Shown here: piece after piece, positions 1-6,949 of the stretch
How the letters are laid out: every line of letters begins with the position of its first letter
How positions within the stretch are numbered: the stretch's first letter is position 1
Assembly (NCBI GenBank): GCA_003062345.1
Contig: PQCO01000262.1
Location: 1 to 9,713, forward strand
Origin: Sedimenticola_A endophacoides
Lineage (GTDB): Bacteria; Pseudomonadota; Gammaproteobacteria; Chromatiales; Chromatiaceae
DNA length: 9,713 nt
Direction of reading: 5' to 3'
Made by a program: the position numbers and the translations under genes
Notes under the pieces: generated by a model
What the model was told of the DNA's origin: nothing
What the model saw: only the letters and a program-made list of their open reading frames with translations
The model's database searches: none

Positions 1-441
1 CTTGGCATAGCTGGCAATAAACTGTTCGACGAAGGCCTGGGCTATCCGGTAGATATCCTTGGTGGAAGCGGCGTTCTCCAGGCGGGAAAACGTTGGCGCG
101 CTGGCTAAATGGTTATCGGTATCCAGCGGCCGGTGGTCTAGCCCCAGTTTGAATACGGGATCGCCTCTCAGGGTATTGGCGTCATTGCCATCCTCGTAGG
201 CGCAAGCGATTTGGTAGGTGCGCTGAGCAAACAACGCCTGTAGCTTGTGAGTGATATAGGATGGATGGCGCTGGTCGTTGAAGGCGCAGGCCAAGCGCTC
301 GGTCAAGCCGATTTGGCGGTCGAGGCCGCGTAGAATCATGGGACCGAAATCCGAGGACAAGGCGCCGCCGTCAAAATCGCCACGCACGCTCAGGCCGTCA
401 ACGGGGAGAAATCTCAGCGGTTCTTGGGTAGACTTGGACAT
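1..441 (-). CDS. IS1380-family transposase, N-terminal part (runs off the window)
   Basis: This is the first 147 codons of a DDE transposase that moves an IS1380-type insertion sequence; the catalytic core and C-terminus lie beyond position 1. The protein starts MSKSTQEPLRFLPVDGLSVR and then shows family-typical stretches: DFDGGALSSDFG (residues about 22-33), LTERLACAFNDQRHPSYITH (about 46-65), YQIACAYEDGNDANTLRGDP (about 75-94), and a segment on sparing one copy, LASAPTFSRLEN (about 110-121). The ATG at 441 has a GAGG ribosome binding site seven bases upstream (449-452, minus strand), which supports this start. Base composition is clearly less GC-rich than the operon, and codons such as TTT, CTA and AGA are used freely, as expected for a mobile element. 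The family call comes from recognising the N-terminal region. Whether the transposase is intact cannot be judged here. Confidence 0.88.
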   Translation of the reverse strand, partial: MSKSTQEPLRFLPVDGLSVRGDFDGGALSSDFGPMILRGLDRQIGLTERLACAFNDQRHPSYITHKLQALFAQRTYQIACAYEDGNDANTLRGDPVFKLGLDHRPLDTDNHLASAPTFSRLENAASTKDIYRIAQAFVEQFIASYAK

Positions 442-457
442 GGGGCGACCTCGTTTA

Positions 458-476
458 GCTTCACCGAAGCGTTTTT
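458..476 (+). terminator. Possible weak rho-independent terminator inside the IS leader
   Basis: GCTTC (458-462), a three-base loop and GAAGC (466-470) are followed by GTTTTT (471-476). The stem has only five pairs, so it would be a weak plus-strand terminator that could limit transcription leaving the element. It may also just be a leader hairpin of the transposase mRNA on the other strand. Confidence 0.25.
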
Positions 477-485
477 GGCGAAATA

Positions 486-502
486 CCAATTATATCAATT
501 GG
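486..502 (-). promoter_or_regulatory. Transposase extended -10 promoter overlapped by a palindrome
   Basis: On the minus strand, 497-489 reads TGATATAAT, a consensus extended -10 element (TGnTATAAT), about 48 bases upstream of the transposase ATG. No good -35 hexamer sits at the usual distance, which fits an extended -10 promoter. The element lies inside the perfect inverted repeat CCAATT-N5-AATTGG (486-502), so the site could be a repressor target or form a small hairpin. The motif is visible; its use is inferred. Confidence 0.5.
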
Positions 503-530
503 TTGAACGAGGTGCGCCCTTTTTTATGAA
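503..530 (+). promoter_or_regulatory. Possible outward-facing promoter at the IS end
   Basis: TTGAAC (503-508) and TATGAA (525-530) are separated by 16 bases and point out of the insertion sequence towards the carbon-uptake operon; each box matches the sigma-70 consensus at four of six positions. An AATAAT (529-534) is an alternative -10 but with 20-base spacing. Some IS1380-family elements, notably ISEcp1, are known to drive neighbouring genes this way. This match is modest and could arise by chance in AT-richer DNA. Confidence 0.3.
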
Positions 531-543
531 TAATTCGGGTTAA

Positions 544-619
544 TATTGTGGGGCTAATCGACCCCGATGTCTGTTGACCGGCATCAAGACAATCGTCCTT
601 TAAGAACAACGAAATCGCC
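544..619 (+). promoter_or_regulatory. Operon leader with a LysR-type dyad TTGA-N6-TCAA
   Basis: This is the only non-coding sequence between the inferred IS end and the first operon gene. It contains the dyad TTGACCGGCATCAA at 574-587, which fits the T-N11-A pattern of LysR-type regulators; LysR-family regulators (CbbR/CcmR) often control autotrophy and carbon-uptake genes. The TTGACC at 574-579 could also serve as a -35 box with TTTAAG (599-604) as a poor -10 at 19-base spacing. A GGGG/CCCC pair (550-553, 562-565) flanks an eight-base loop. No clear Shine-Dalgarno sequence precedes the ATG at 620. The original promoter may lie partly on the far side of the insertion. Confidence 0.3.
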
Positions 620-2086
620 ATGGGGCTGCTCACCGTATTACTGTTGCTGCCGCTCGCCGGTGCCGCGCTGATCGCCCTGATGCCGGGCCAGTCGGCGATC
701 CGGATCAGACGGGTGGCGATCTTCCAGTCAGGACTCACCCTGCTCTTCGCATGGTGGTTGATCGGCCGTTTCGATCCCGCCGTCGCCGGCCTGCAACTGT
801 TCGAGCAGCACAGCTGGAACCCCCGCCTCGGCACCTCCATCTCCTTCGGTATCGATGGCTTCTCCTTTCCGATGGTGCTGCTGGCCACCCTGCTCTGTTT
901 TATCGCCATCCTCGCCTCATCGGGCATCCGGGAGCGGGTCAAGGGCTACTACCTGCTGCTGCTGATCCTGGAATCGGCCATGCTCGGGGTGTTCATGGCC
1001 CAGGACTGGGCGCTCTTCTACATGTTCTGGGAGCTGACCCTGATCCCCCTGTTCTTCCTGATCGACCGCTGGGGCGGGAGCAACCGCAGCGCCGCCTCCC
1101 TGAACTTCGTGCTCTACACCATGGCCGGTTCGGTCTTCATGCTGGTGAGCCTGCTGGTGCTGTTCGACGCGGTCCCCGGCCACTCTTTCTCCATGGCCAA
1201 CATCTCGGCCGGCGCCAAAGGATTGGAGGAGCAGCGCCAACTGTTGATCTTCTTCGGATTTCTGATCGGCTTCGGGGTCAAGATGCCGATCTTCCCACTG
1301 CACGGCTGGCTACCGCTGGCCCATGTCGAAGCGCCCAGTCCGGTGAGCATTCTGCTCTCCGGGATCCTGCTGAAGATGGGTTCCTACGGGCTGATCCGAG
1401 CCGCCGAAGCGTTGCCCGCGGCGGTGACCGCCCTCCAGGGCACCCTGGTGGCGCTGGCGATGATCAGCATGATCTATGGCGGCCTGCTGGCCTGGCGTCA
1501 ATCCGATCTGAAGAAGATGATCGCCTACTCCTCGGTCAGTCACATGGGGCTGGTCCTGTTGGGCATCGCCGCGCTCAACCTGTCGGGGCTGACCGGAGCG
1601 GTCTACCAGATGACCGCCCACGGCCTGGTCGCCGGTATCACCTTCCTGCTGATCGGTCTGCTCTACGAGCGCACCCACACCCGCGAAATCACCCGCTATA
1701 GCTCCCTGGTGCGGGTGATGCCCCGTTTCGCCTTCTTCACCACCCTGGCCTTCGTGGCCGCCGTGGGCCTGCCCGGCACCGCCAGCTTTATCGCCGAGTT
1801 GCACGCCCTGGTGGGCGGCTACGAGCGCTGGGGTGGCATGGTCGCCCTGGCCACCCTGGCGGTACTGGTGAGCGCCGCCTATGGAGTGCGCACCATCGGC
1901 CGCCTGTTCACCGGCCCGGTGCGCCCGGAGATGGAGAATGTCAGCGATCTGCGCACCGGCGAAATGCTCGCCGCCGGCGTGCTGAGCCTCGGCATCCTCC
2001 TGCTCGGTATCTTTCCGGCACCGGCGCTGGAGATGATGAGCGCCTCCATCAGTCAGCTCAGCGGCGCCTTCGCCCTCTATCAGTAG
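620..2086 (+). CDS. NuoM-like proton-conducting antiporter subunit of a DAB-type carbon uptake operon
   Basis: This 488-residue, strongly hydrophobic protein belongs to the antiporter family shared by complex I subunits NuoL/M/N and Mrp (Proton_antipo_M domain, roughly residues 120-400). It keeps the charged residues that build the family's ion path: E138 in FWELTLIP (helix 5), K221 in GVKMPIFPLHGW (helix 7), K252 in LLKMGSYG (helix 8), H308 in YSSVSHMG, and E393 in GLPGTASFIAE, which matches the helix-12 glutamate of NuoM rather than the lysine of NuoL. Length is close to NuoM. The N-terminus MGLLTVLLLLPLAGAALIAL is a normal first membrane helix, so the gene appears complete despite the insertion sequence ending about 80 bases upstream. 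It ends 10 bases before dabA. With no other complex I genes in view and dabA next door, I infer that it supplies ion flow to DabA rather than working in NADH oxidation; annotation as an NADH dehydrogenase chain would be misleading. Confidence 0.88.
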   Translation: MGLLTVLLLLPLAGAALIALMPGQSAIRIRRVAIFQSGLTLLFAWWLIGRFDPAVAGLQLFEQHSWNPRLGTSISFGIDGFSFPMVLLATLLCFIAILASSGIRERVKGYYLLLLILESAMLGVFMAQDWALFYMFWELTLIPLFFLIDRWGGSNRSAASLNFVLYTMAGSVFMLVSLLVLFDAVPGHSFSMANISAGAKGLEEQRQLLIFFGFLIGFGVKMPIFPLHGWLPLAHVEAPSPVSILLSGILLKMGSYGLIRAAEALPAAVTALQGTLVALAMISMIYGGLLAWRQSDLKKMIAYSSVSHMGLVLLGIAALNLSGLTGAVYQMTAHGLVAGITFLLIGLLYERTHTREITRYSSLVRVMPRFAFFTTLAFVAAVGLPGTASFIAELHALVGGYERWGGMVALATLAVLVSAAYGVRTIGRLFTGPVRPEMENVSDLRTGEMLAAGVLSLGILLLGIFPAPALEMMSASISQLSGAFALYQ

Positions 2087-2089
2087 GAG
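2084..2089 (+). promoter_or_regulatory. Ribosome binding site of dabA, overlapping the upstream stop codon
   Basis: TAGGAG at 2084-2089 is a good Shine-Dalgarno sequence seven bases before the ATG at 2097, and its TAG is the stop codon of the preceding gene. It fixes the dabA start and implies translational coupling. Confidence 0.7.
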
Positions 2090-2096
2090 TTGCGGC

Positions 2097-5000
2097 ATGT
2101 ATATCAAGGCCCCCTCCAGCGACATCCTGCGCGAACAGCTCCGGCACGCAATCGAGCATTTCGCGCATGTACTCCCGAGCCAGGCGCCGATCAAGGATTT
2201 CGTGCATCACAACACCCTGCACGGATTCCAGCATCTCTCTTTCTTCGAGGCGCTGAAGGCGGCACACGAGGTGACCGGCGCCTACGGCTACCTGCCGCCG
2301 GAGCAGTTCCGCCGCCTCTACGACCAGGGCCGCATCGACGACAGCGATCTCGACTACGCCCTCCAGGCGGACAGGACCCTGGAGGCCGAACGGCCGATCG
2401 CCGTGCTCGGGGAGTCGACCCTGCGCCGCCGGGATATCTACATGGCCTGCCTGCGCTACCCCTTCCGGCCGGTCACGGGCTGTCAGCTCAACTGGCAGCA
2501 GGAGGAGAAGAACGCCTTCTGCGCGTTCCAGGAGGATCTCCCCGCGCAGCGCCGGCGCCTGCTACTGGAGCGCTCCGGGAGCGGTGAGTCCGAGACCATC
2601 GCCGCACTCTGGTCGGCCTGCCTGGAGCAGTTGGGCCTGGAGCACTTCATCGTGCACCCGGAGGAGTTGCTCGACCTCTCCACCGAGCAGGCGGAGCGGA
2701 TGATGACCGAACTGGCCGCCGTCGAGGAGGTGGAGAGCGCCGACCGCCTGCTGGTGCACCGGCTGATGCGCCGGGAGGCAGAGCGCCAACGCGTCTCCCT
2801 GTTCAAGAGCGTCGGCCCGGAGATCACCCTCGGCGGGCTGCTCTCCCAGATCACCGGCGTCGATATACGCGAGCAGATCCGTCCCCTGCTGGTACGCCAC
2901 CTCGCCGGTCACCTCGACCAGGGGGTGGCCTCCTGGCACAACGGCAGCCGCGACCAGGGGTTCTACCGCAGCTGGCGGGCCAGCGCCCTCGACGACCAGG
3001 CCTGGCTGTTCGAGGAGATGCCCGACTGGCGCGACCAGATCGAGAGCCTGGATGATGATCCGCTGGAGGCGATCAGCGGCGAGATGATGCGCCTGGGGGT
3101 GGCCGAGGATCAATGGATCAACTACCTGGAACATCTTGCACTGGAGCTTCCCGGCTGGTCGGGAATGTTCTTGTGGCGCCACCAGCACCCCGGCTACGAT
3201 GGACAGGAGCAGGTCCCGGTGGAGATGGCCGACTACCTCGCGGTGCGGCTGGTACTGGAGCGACTCTACGCCCAGCGACTGTGTCGCGACACCTGGCAGA
3301 TCGAGCCGAGCCTGGACGTAATGCGCTGGTACTTCAAGCGCCGTCGGTCGGAATTTTACGTACGCCACGCCCTGTTCAACAGCCATCTGCCCGAATACCT
3401 GGCCACCCTTGCCCAGCGCCTGAGCGATCACTACGCCGTCGACGGCGAGGCCTACCGGCAGTGGCAGCATCTCGGCGACATGATCTGGACCTGGCGCCAG
3501 AGCCCCTCTTCCGACCGTCCCGAGGGCTACGGCCTGCACCGCGATGCCTGGCCCCTGTTTCGCCTGGCCCAGCACCTGGGACTGAGCGCCGGGCAGCTGC
3601 GCGGACTGGACCCGGAGCAGATCGGCGAACTGTTCACCACCATGCAAAGGCTCGAACCCCAGCGTCTGGGCCACACCTGGCTGCTGGCCTATGAGCGCCA
3701 CTACCGCGAACAGATATTCAACGCCATCGCCAACAACCGTGGCCGTGGCCGCTGGAGCGAGCGGAGCCGGCGCCCCCAGGCGCAGCTGGTGTTCTGCATG
3801 GATGACCGCGAGGAGGGAATCCGCCGCTATCTGGAGGCCAACAACCCACGCATCGAGACCCTCGGCGCCGCGGCCCACTTCGGCGTACCCCACTTCTGGA
3901 AGGGCCTGGATGACCGGAAGGTGACCGGTTTAACGCCGGTGGTACTGGTGCCTTCACACGAGATCCGCGAAGTGGCCCGTGGCGACGAGACACACCGCTG
4001 CACCGTGCACCAGAGGCGCCGCGCCCTGCGCCTGCGCCTGCGCGAGGGGCTGCACCAGGAGATCCGGCGCAACCTGCTCAGTTCGACAGTGGCGATCGCC
4101 CTCTCCGCCCCACTTGCCCTGCTCAGTCTGATCGGCAAGGTATTCGCGCCATTCGGCTTCGGTCGGGCTGCTCAAACGGCCCAACGCGCCTTCGACACGG
4201 AGGTGGCGACCGATATCGAGCTGACCGCCGCCCAGCCCAGGGCGGGCCTGAGTCCGGAGAATCCGCAACTCGGCTTCACCGACGAGGAGCAGTTGCAGCG
4301 GGTGGGGGGATTCCTGCGCACCATCGGCCTGCAGCGCGGCCTCGGCCACCTGGTGGTGATCATGGGACACGGCTCCGAGAGCCAGAACAACCCGCACATC
4401 GCCGCCTACAACTGCGGCGCCTGTAGCGGCAACCACAGCGGTCCCAACGCACGCATCTTCGCCGCCATCGCCAACCGCCCGGCGATCCGGGAGCGGCTGC
4501 GCCGCGAGCACGCCATCGACATCCCGGACGACTGCTGGTTCCTCGGTGCCGAACACAACACCTGCGACGAGACCATCACCTGGTATGACCTCGATAAGCT
4601 GCCGCAGGCGCGTCGGGAGGATTTCGAGCGCCTGGACGGCGAGCTGAAGCAGGCGGCCGGGGAGCATGCCCGGGAGCGCTGCCGCAAGTTCCATTCGGCC
4701 CCGCGTGACCCGGCCCCCGAGCGCGCCCTGCGCCACCTGCTGGGGCGGGGTATGGACTTCAGCCAGGCGCGCCCCGAGCTGGGCCATGCCACCAACGCGG
4801 TGGCCTTCATCGGCCGCCGCTCCCTTACCCAGGGGGCCTTCTTCGATCGCCGCGCCTTCCTGATCTCCTACGACGCGACCCAGGACCCGGACGGCGCGGT
4901 GCTCGAACCCCTGCTGCTGGCCAACGGTCCGGTGGGCGCCGGCATCAATCTGGAGTATTACTTCTCGACCGTCAACAACGAGCAGTACGGTTGCAGCTCC

Positions 5001-5381
5001 AAGGTGACCCATAACATCACCGGCTTTCTGGGAGTAATGGAGGGGGCCAGTTCGGACCTGCGCACCGGCCTGCCACGGCAGATGATCGAGGTCCACGAGG
5101 CGATGCGCCTGCTGGTGATGGTGGAGGCCGGGCTCGACGTAATCGGCGCCATCTACGCCCGCCAGCCCCCCCTGCAGGAGCTGATCGGAAACGGCTGGCT
5201 GATCGTCGCCGCGGTTGACCCCGACAACGGCGCCATCCATCTGTTCGAACCGGAGACCGGCTTCGTGCCCTGGGAGGGCGAACCCAGCCCCCTGGCCGAG
5301 TTCGAGCGCTGCCACGACTACTACCGGGGCCGCAGCGAACCCCTGCCCCCGGTGCTACTGCGACAGGAGGAGGGCGCATGA
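2097..5381 (+). CDS. dabA: DabA, zinc-dependent carbonic-anhydrase-like subunit of the inorganic carbon transporter (UPF0753/DUF2309)
   Basis: This 1094-residue protein is the DabA/MpsB family subunit (formerly UPF0753, DUF2309), which works at the cytoplasmic side of the membrane with DabB to hydrate CO2 to bicarbonate in an energy-coupled, one-way manner. The zinc site known from Halothiobacillus DabA (Cys, Asp, His, Cys) is intact: C567 and D569 in FCMDDREEG, H758 in MGHGSES, and C773 in YNCGACSG. The 2-residue and 15-residue spacings equal those of the Halothiobacillus protein (351/353 and 524/539). Other conserved stretches are FVHHNTLHGFQ near residue 35, NNPHIAAYNCGACSGNHSGP around 764-783 and NNEQYGCSSKVTHNITGF near 960. 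A hydrophobic stretch near residues 660-685 (LLSSTVAIALSAPLALLSLI) could be a membrane-contacting helix. The protein is longer than the Halothiobacillus one (about 830 residues), as in the long DabA class. The start has a strong ribosome site, and the stop overlaps the next gene as ATGA. It has no visible defects. Confidence 0.95.
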   Translation: MYIKAPSSDILREQLRHAIEHFAHVLPSQAPIKDFVHHNTLHGFQHLSFFEALKAAHEVTGAYGYLPPEQFRRLYDQGRIDDSDLDYALQADRTLEAERPIAVLGESTLRRRDIYMACLRYPFRPVTGCQLNWQQEEKNAFCAFQEDLPAQRRRLLLERSGSGESETIAALWSACLEQLGLEHFIVHPEELLDLSTEQAERMMTELAAVEEVESADRLLVHRLMRREAERQRVSLFKSVGPEITLGGLLSQITGVDIREQIRPLLVRHLAGHLDQGVASWHNGSRDQGFYRSWRASALDDQAWLFEEMPDWRDQIESLDDDPLEAISGEMMRLGVAEDQWINYLEHLALELPGWSGMFLWRHQHPGYDGQEQVPVEMADYLAVRLVLERLYAQRLCRDTWQIEPSLDVMRWYFKRRRSEFYVRHALFNSHLPEYLATLAQRLSDHYAVDGEAYRQWQHLGDMIWTWRQSPSSDRPEGYGLHRDAWPLFRLAQHLGLSAGQLRGLDPEQIGELFTTMQRLEPQRLGHTWLLAYERHYREQIFNAIANNRGRGRWSERSRRPQAQLVFCMDDREEGIRRYLEANNPRIETLGAAAHFGVPHFWKGLDDRKVTGLTPVVLVPSHEIREVARGDETHRCTVHQRRRALRLRLREGLHQEIRRNLLSSTVAIALSAPLALLSLIGKVFAPFGFGRAAQTAQRAFDTEVATDIELTAAQPRAGLSPENPQLGFTDEEQLQRVGGFLRTIGLQRGLGHLVVIMGHGSESQNNPHIAAYNCGACSGNHSGPNARIFAAIANRPAIRERLRREHAIDIPDDCWFLGAEHNTCDETITWYDLDKLPQARREDFERLDGELKQAAGEHARERCRKFHSAPRDPAPERALRHLLGRGMDFSQARPELGHATNAVAFIGRRSLTQGAFFDRRAFLISYDATQDPDGAVLEPLLLANGPVGAGINLEYYFSTVNNEQYGCSSKVTHNITGFLGVMEGASSDLRTGLPRQMIEVHEAMRLLVMVEAGLDVIGAIYARQPPLQELIGNGWLIVAAVDPDNGAIHLFEPETGFVPWEGEPSPLAEFERCHDYYRGRSEPLPPVLLRQEEGA
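5365..5370 (+). promoter_or_regulatory. Perfect Shine-Dalgarno sequence for the NuoL-like gene, inside the end of dabA
   Basis: AGGAGG at 5365-5370 lies seven bases before the ATG at 5378, which overlaps the dabA stop (ATGA, 5378-5381). It supports the 5378 start over the ATG at 5381 and indicates coupled translation. Confidence 0.75.
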
Positions 5382-6935
5382 TGCTCCACGAGCTGGCCTG
5401 GCTGATCCCGGCCCTGCCGCTGACCGGCGCCCTGCTGGTCGGAGTGACCCGGCTCTATGCCGGCAACCGGGGCGAGGCGGGCGAACGCTTCACCGCCCGC
5501 CTCTGCCTGGGCAGCGCCGGGCTTTCGCTGCTGCTGCTGCTGGGCCTCGACCTGCAGGCGCTGCTGGCAGGGGCCCCGGGGCAGATCCACCACGGCACCT
5601 GGTTCGCCAGCGGCGGCCTGCGCCTCGACATCAGCCTCACCCTTGATCCGCTGGCCCTGGCCATGGGCACCCTGGTGGCACTGCTGTCGCTGCTGACAAT
5701 CCGCTTCTCAGTCAACTACATGCATCGCGAGGCGGGGTTTCAACGCTTTCTGATGATCCTGACGCTGTTCATGGGGGCGATGCTGCTGATCGTCACCGGT
5801 GGCACGGTGGCACTGGTGTTCATCGGCTGGGAGCTGGCCGGGATCAGCTCCTATCTGCTGATCGGCTACGCCCTGGAGCGCGACACCGCCACCGCCAACG
5901 CCAACCGCGCCTTTATCACCAACCGGATCGGTGACGCAGGCTTCATCCTGGGAATCTTCCTCTCCCTGGTCTGGATCGGCGACCTCGACTGGCCCGCCAT
6001 CCGCTCCGGCGCGGGGCAGTTGGAGACCTTCAGAGCGGGCATCCTCGCCTCCGGCTTCCTGCTGGCGGCCCTGGTCAAGTCGGCCCAGGTGCCTTTCTCC
6101 TCATGGATCGCCCGGGCACTTGAAGGCCCCACCCCCTCCAGCGCCATCTTCTACGGAGCACTGCTGGTGCACGCGGGCGTGTATCTGCTGATCCGCCTGG
6201 AACCGCTTCTGCTACAGGCCCCCGCGGTGATGGTACTGGTGGCCGGTTTCGGCGCGGTCACCGCCCTCTACGGCTGGCTGAGCGGCCTGGTGCAGACCGA
6301 TATCAAGAGCTCACTGATGTTCTCCACCACCGCACAGGTGGGGCTGATGTTTCTGGCCTGCGGACTGGGGCTGTTTGAGCTGGCCGCCTGGCACATGCTG
6401 CTGCACACGGCCTGGCGCGCCTGGCAGTTCCTGCACGCCCCATCGCTGATGCATATGGTCGGCGCCGCGGCACGCCCCGCCCCCCCGCTGGCTCACTCAC
6501 AACCGCCGGCTCTACACCGCCGCTCTACAGCGTTTCTGGCTCGACCCGCTGGCCGAGTGGCTGCTGGTGCGCCCCACCCGCAATTTCTCGCGCGAGACCC
6601 GCGACTTCGACGAACAGGTGGTGAGCCGGGTGATCGGCCTGCCGGGGCAGATCAACGCCATCTCCTCGCTCGCCCAATGGGAACAACGCAAACACGGATA
6701 CCTTACCCCCGAGGGGGAGATCGGACGCGGACGCGGGGCCCTGGGGCGGCTCATGGAGTGGCTCGCCAACCTCATGAACTGGTTCGAGGAGCGCCTGGTA
6801 CTGCAGACCGGTGGGCGGGGGCTGAAAGGGCTGATCGACACCCTCGGCCACTACGTCAAGCAGACAGAGTTGCTGCTCGCCCAGCCACGCTACCTGCTGC
6901 TGTTGATCATGGCCACCTTCGTGGTGATTCTTTAA
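5378..6935 (+). CDS. dabB: NuoL-like antiporter subunit, probable DabB, with a +1 frameshift at about 6480-6486
   Basis: This is the best DabB candidate: a NuoL/MrpA-like membrane subunit thought to pass ions into the cell and power DabA. Residues 1-362 read normally. E152 is in GWELAGISSYL (helix 5) and K234 is in VKSAQVPFSSWIARALEGPTP (helix 7 and the NuoL signature). H265 in LLVHAGVYLL stands where Mrp proteins have lysine. Asn/Arg-rich NRIGDAGF follows at 182-189. After LHTAWRAWQFLHAPSLMHMVG (342-362) the reading frame breaks in a C7 run. The true C-terminus continues one frame over, from RWLTHNRRLYTAALQRFWLD (from 6486) through WFEERLVLQTGG to a last hydrophobic segment PRYLLLLIMATFVVIL, stopping with TAA at 6933-6935. 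With one C removed the protein would be 518 residues. The family form lacks the helix 12-14 part of NuoL and has this distinct tail instead. Read as given, translation runs out of frame for about 150 codons and then joins the next gene in frame, giving an artificial 1027-residue fusion. Confidence 0.85.
6480..6486 (+). other. C7 homopolymer, site of the frameshift in the NuoL-like gene
   Basis: Seven consecutive C at 6480-6486 lie within GGCACGCCCCG-C7-GCTGG. Upstream, codons starting at 5378+3n encode conserved protein; from 6486 the frame starting one base later does. Six C would read Ala-Pro-Arg-Trp-Leu and restore one continuous family-like protein. The cause may be a sequencing error in a GC-rich homopolymer, a true mutation, or slippage. 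Confidence 0.75.
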
Positions 6936-6949
6936 CGTTGGGTATGGGC

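Larger units (their letters stand above)
1..539 (-). mobile_element. IS1380-family insertion sequence, left part; end placed near 539
   Basis: The element includes the transposase start and about 100 bases of AT-richer leader upstream of it (442-539). I place the end at the CCCGAATTATTCAT motif read on the minus strand from 539, because from about 544 the sequence reads as the leader of the next operon. A TTAA at 540-543 directly beyond could be one copy of a short target duplication; the other copy would be outside the window. The other terminus is not visible, so the terminal inverted repeat could not be matched and the exact boundary is inferred. Confidence 0.6.

Noticed and set aside
278..529. 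Small plus-strand open frame across the IS end
   Set aside because: It runs antisense to the transposase, is Arg/Pro-rich, has no ribosome site and crosses the element boundary.
2562..5315. Long minus-strand open frames (2562-3893 and 3954-5315) opposite dabA
   Set aside because: Their protein is low-complexity, His/Gln/Gly/Leu-rich and without domains. They are antisense shadows of a GC-rich gene with strong conservation on the plus strand.
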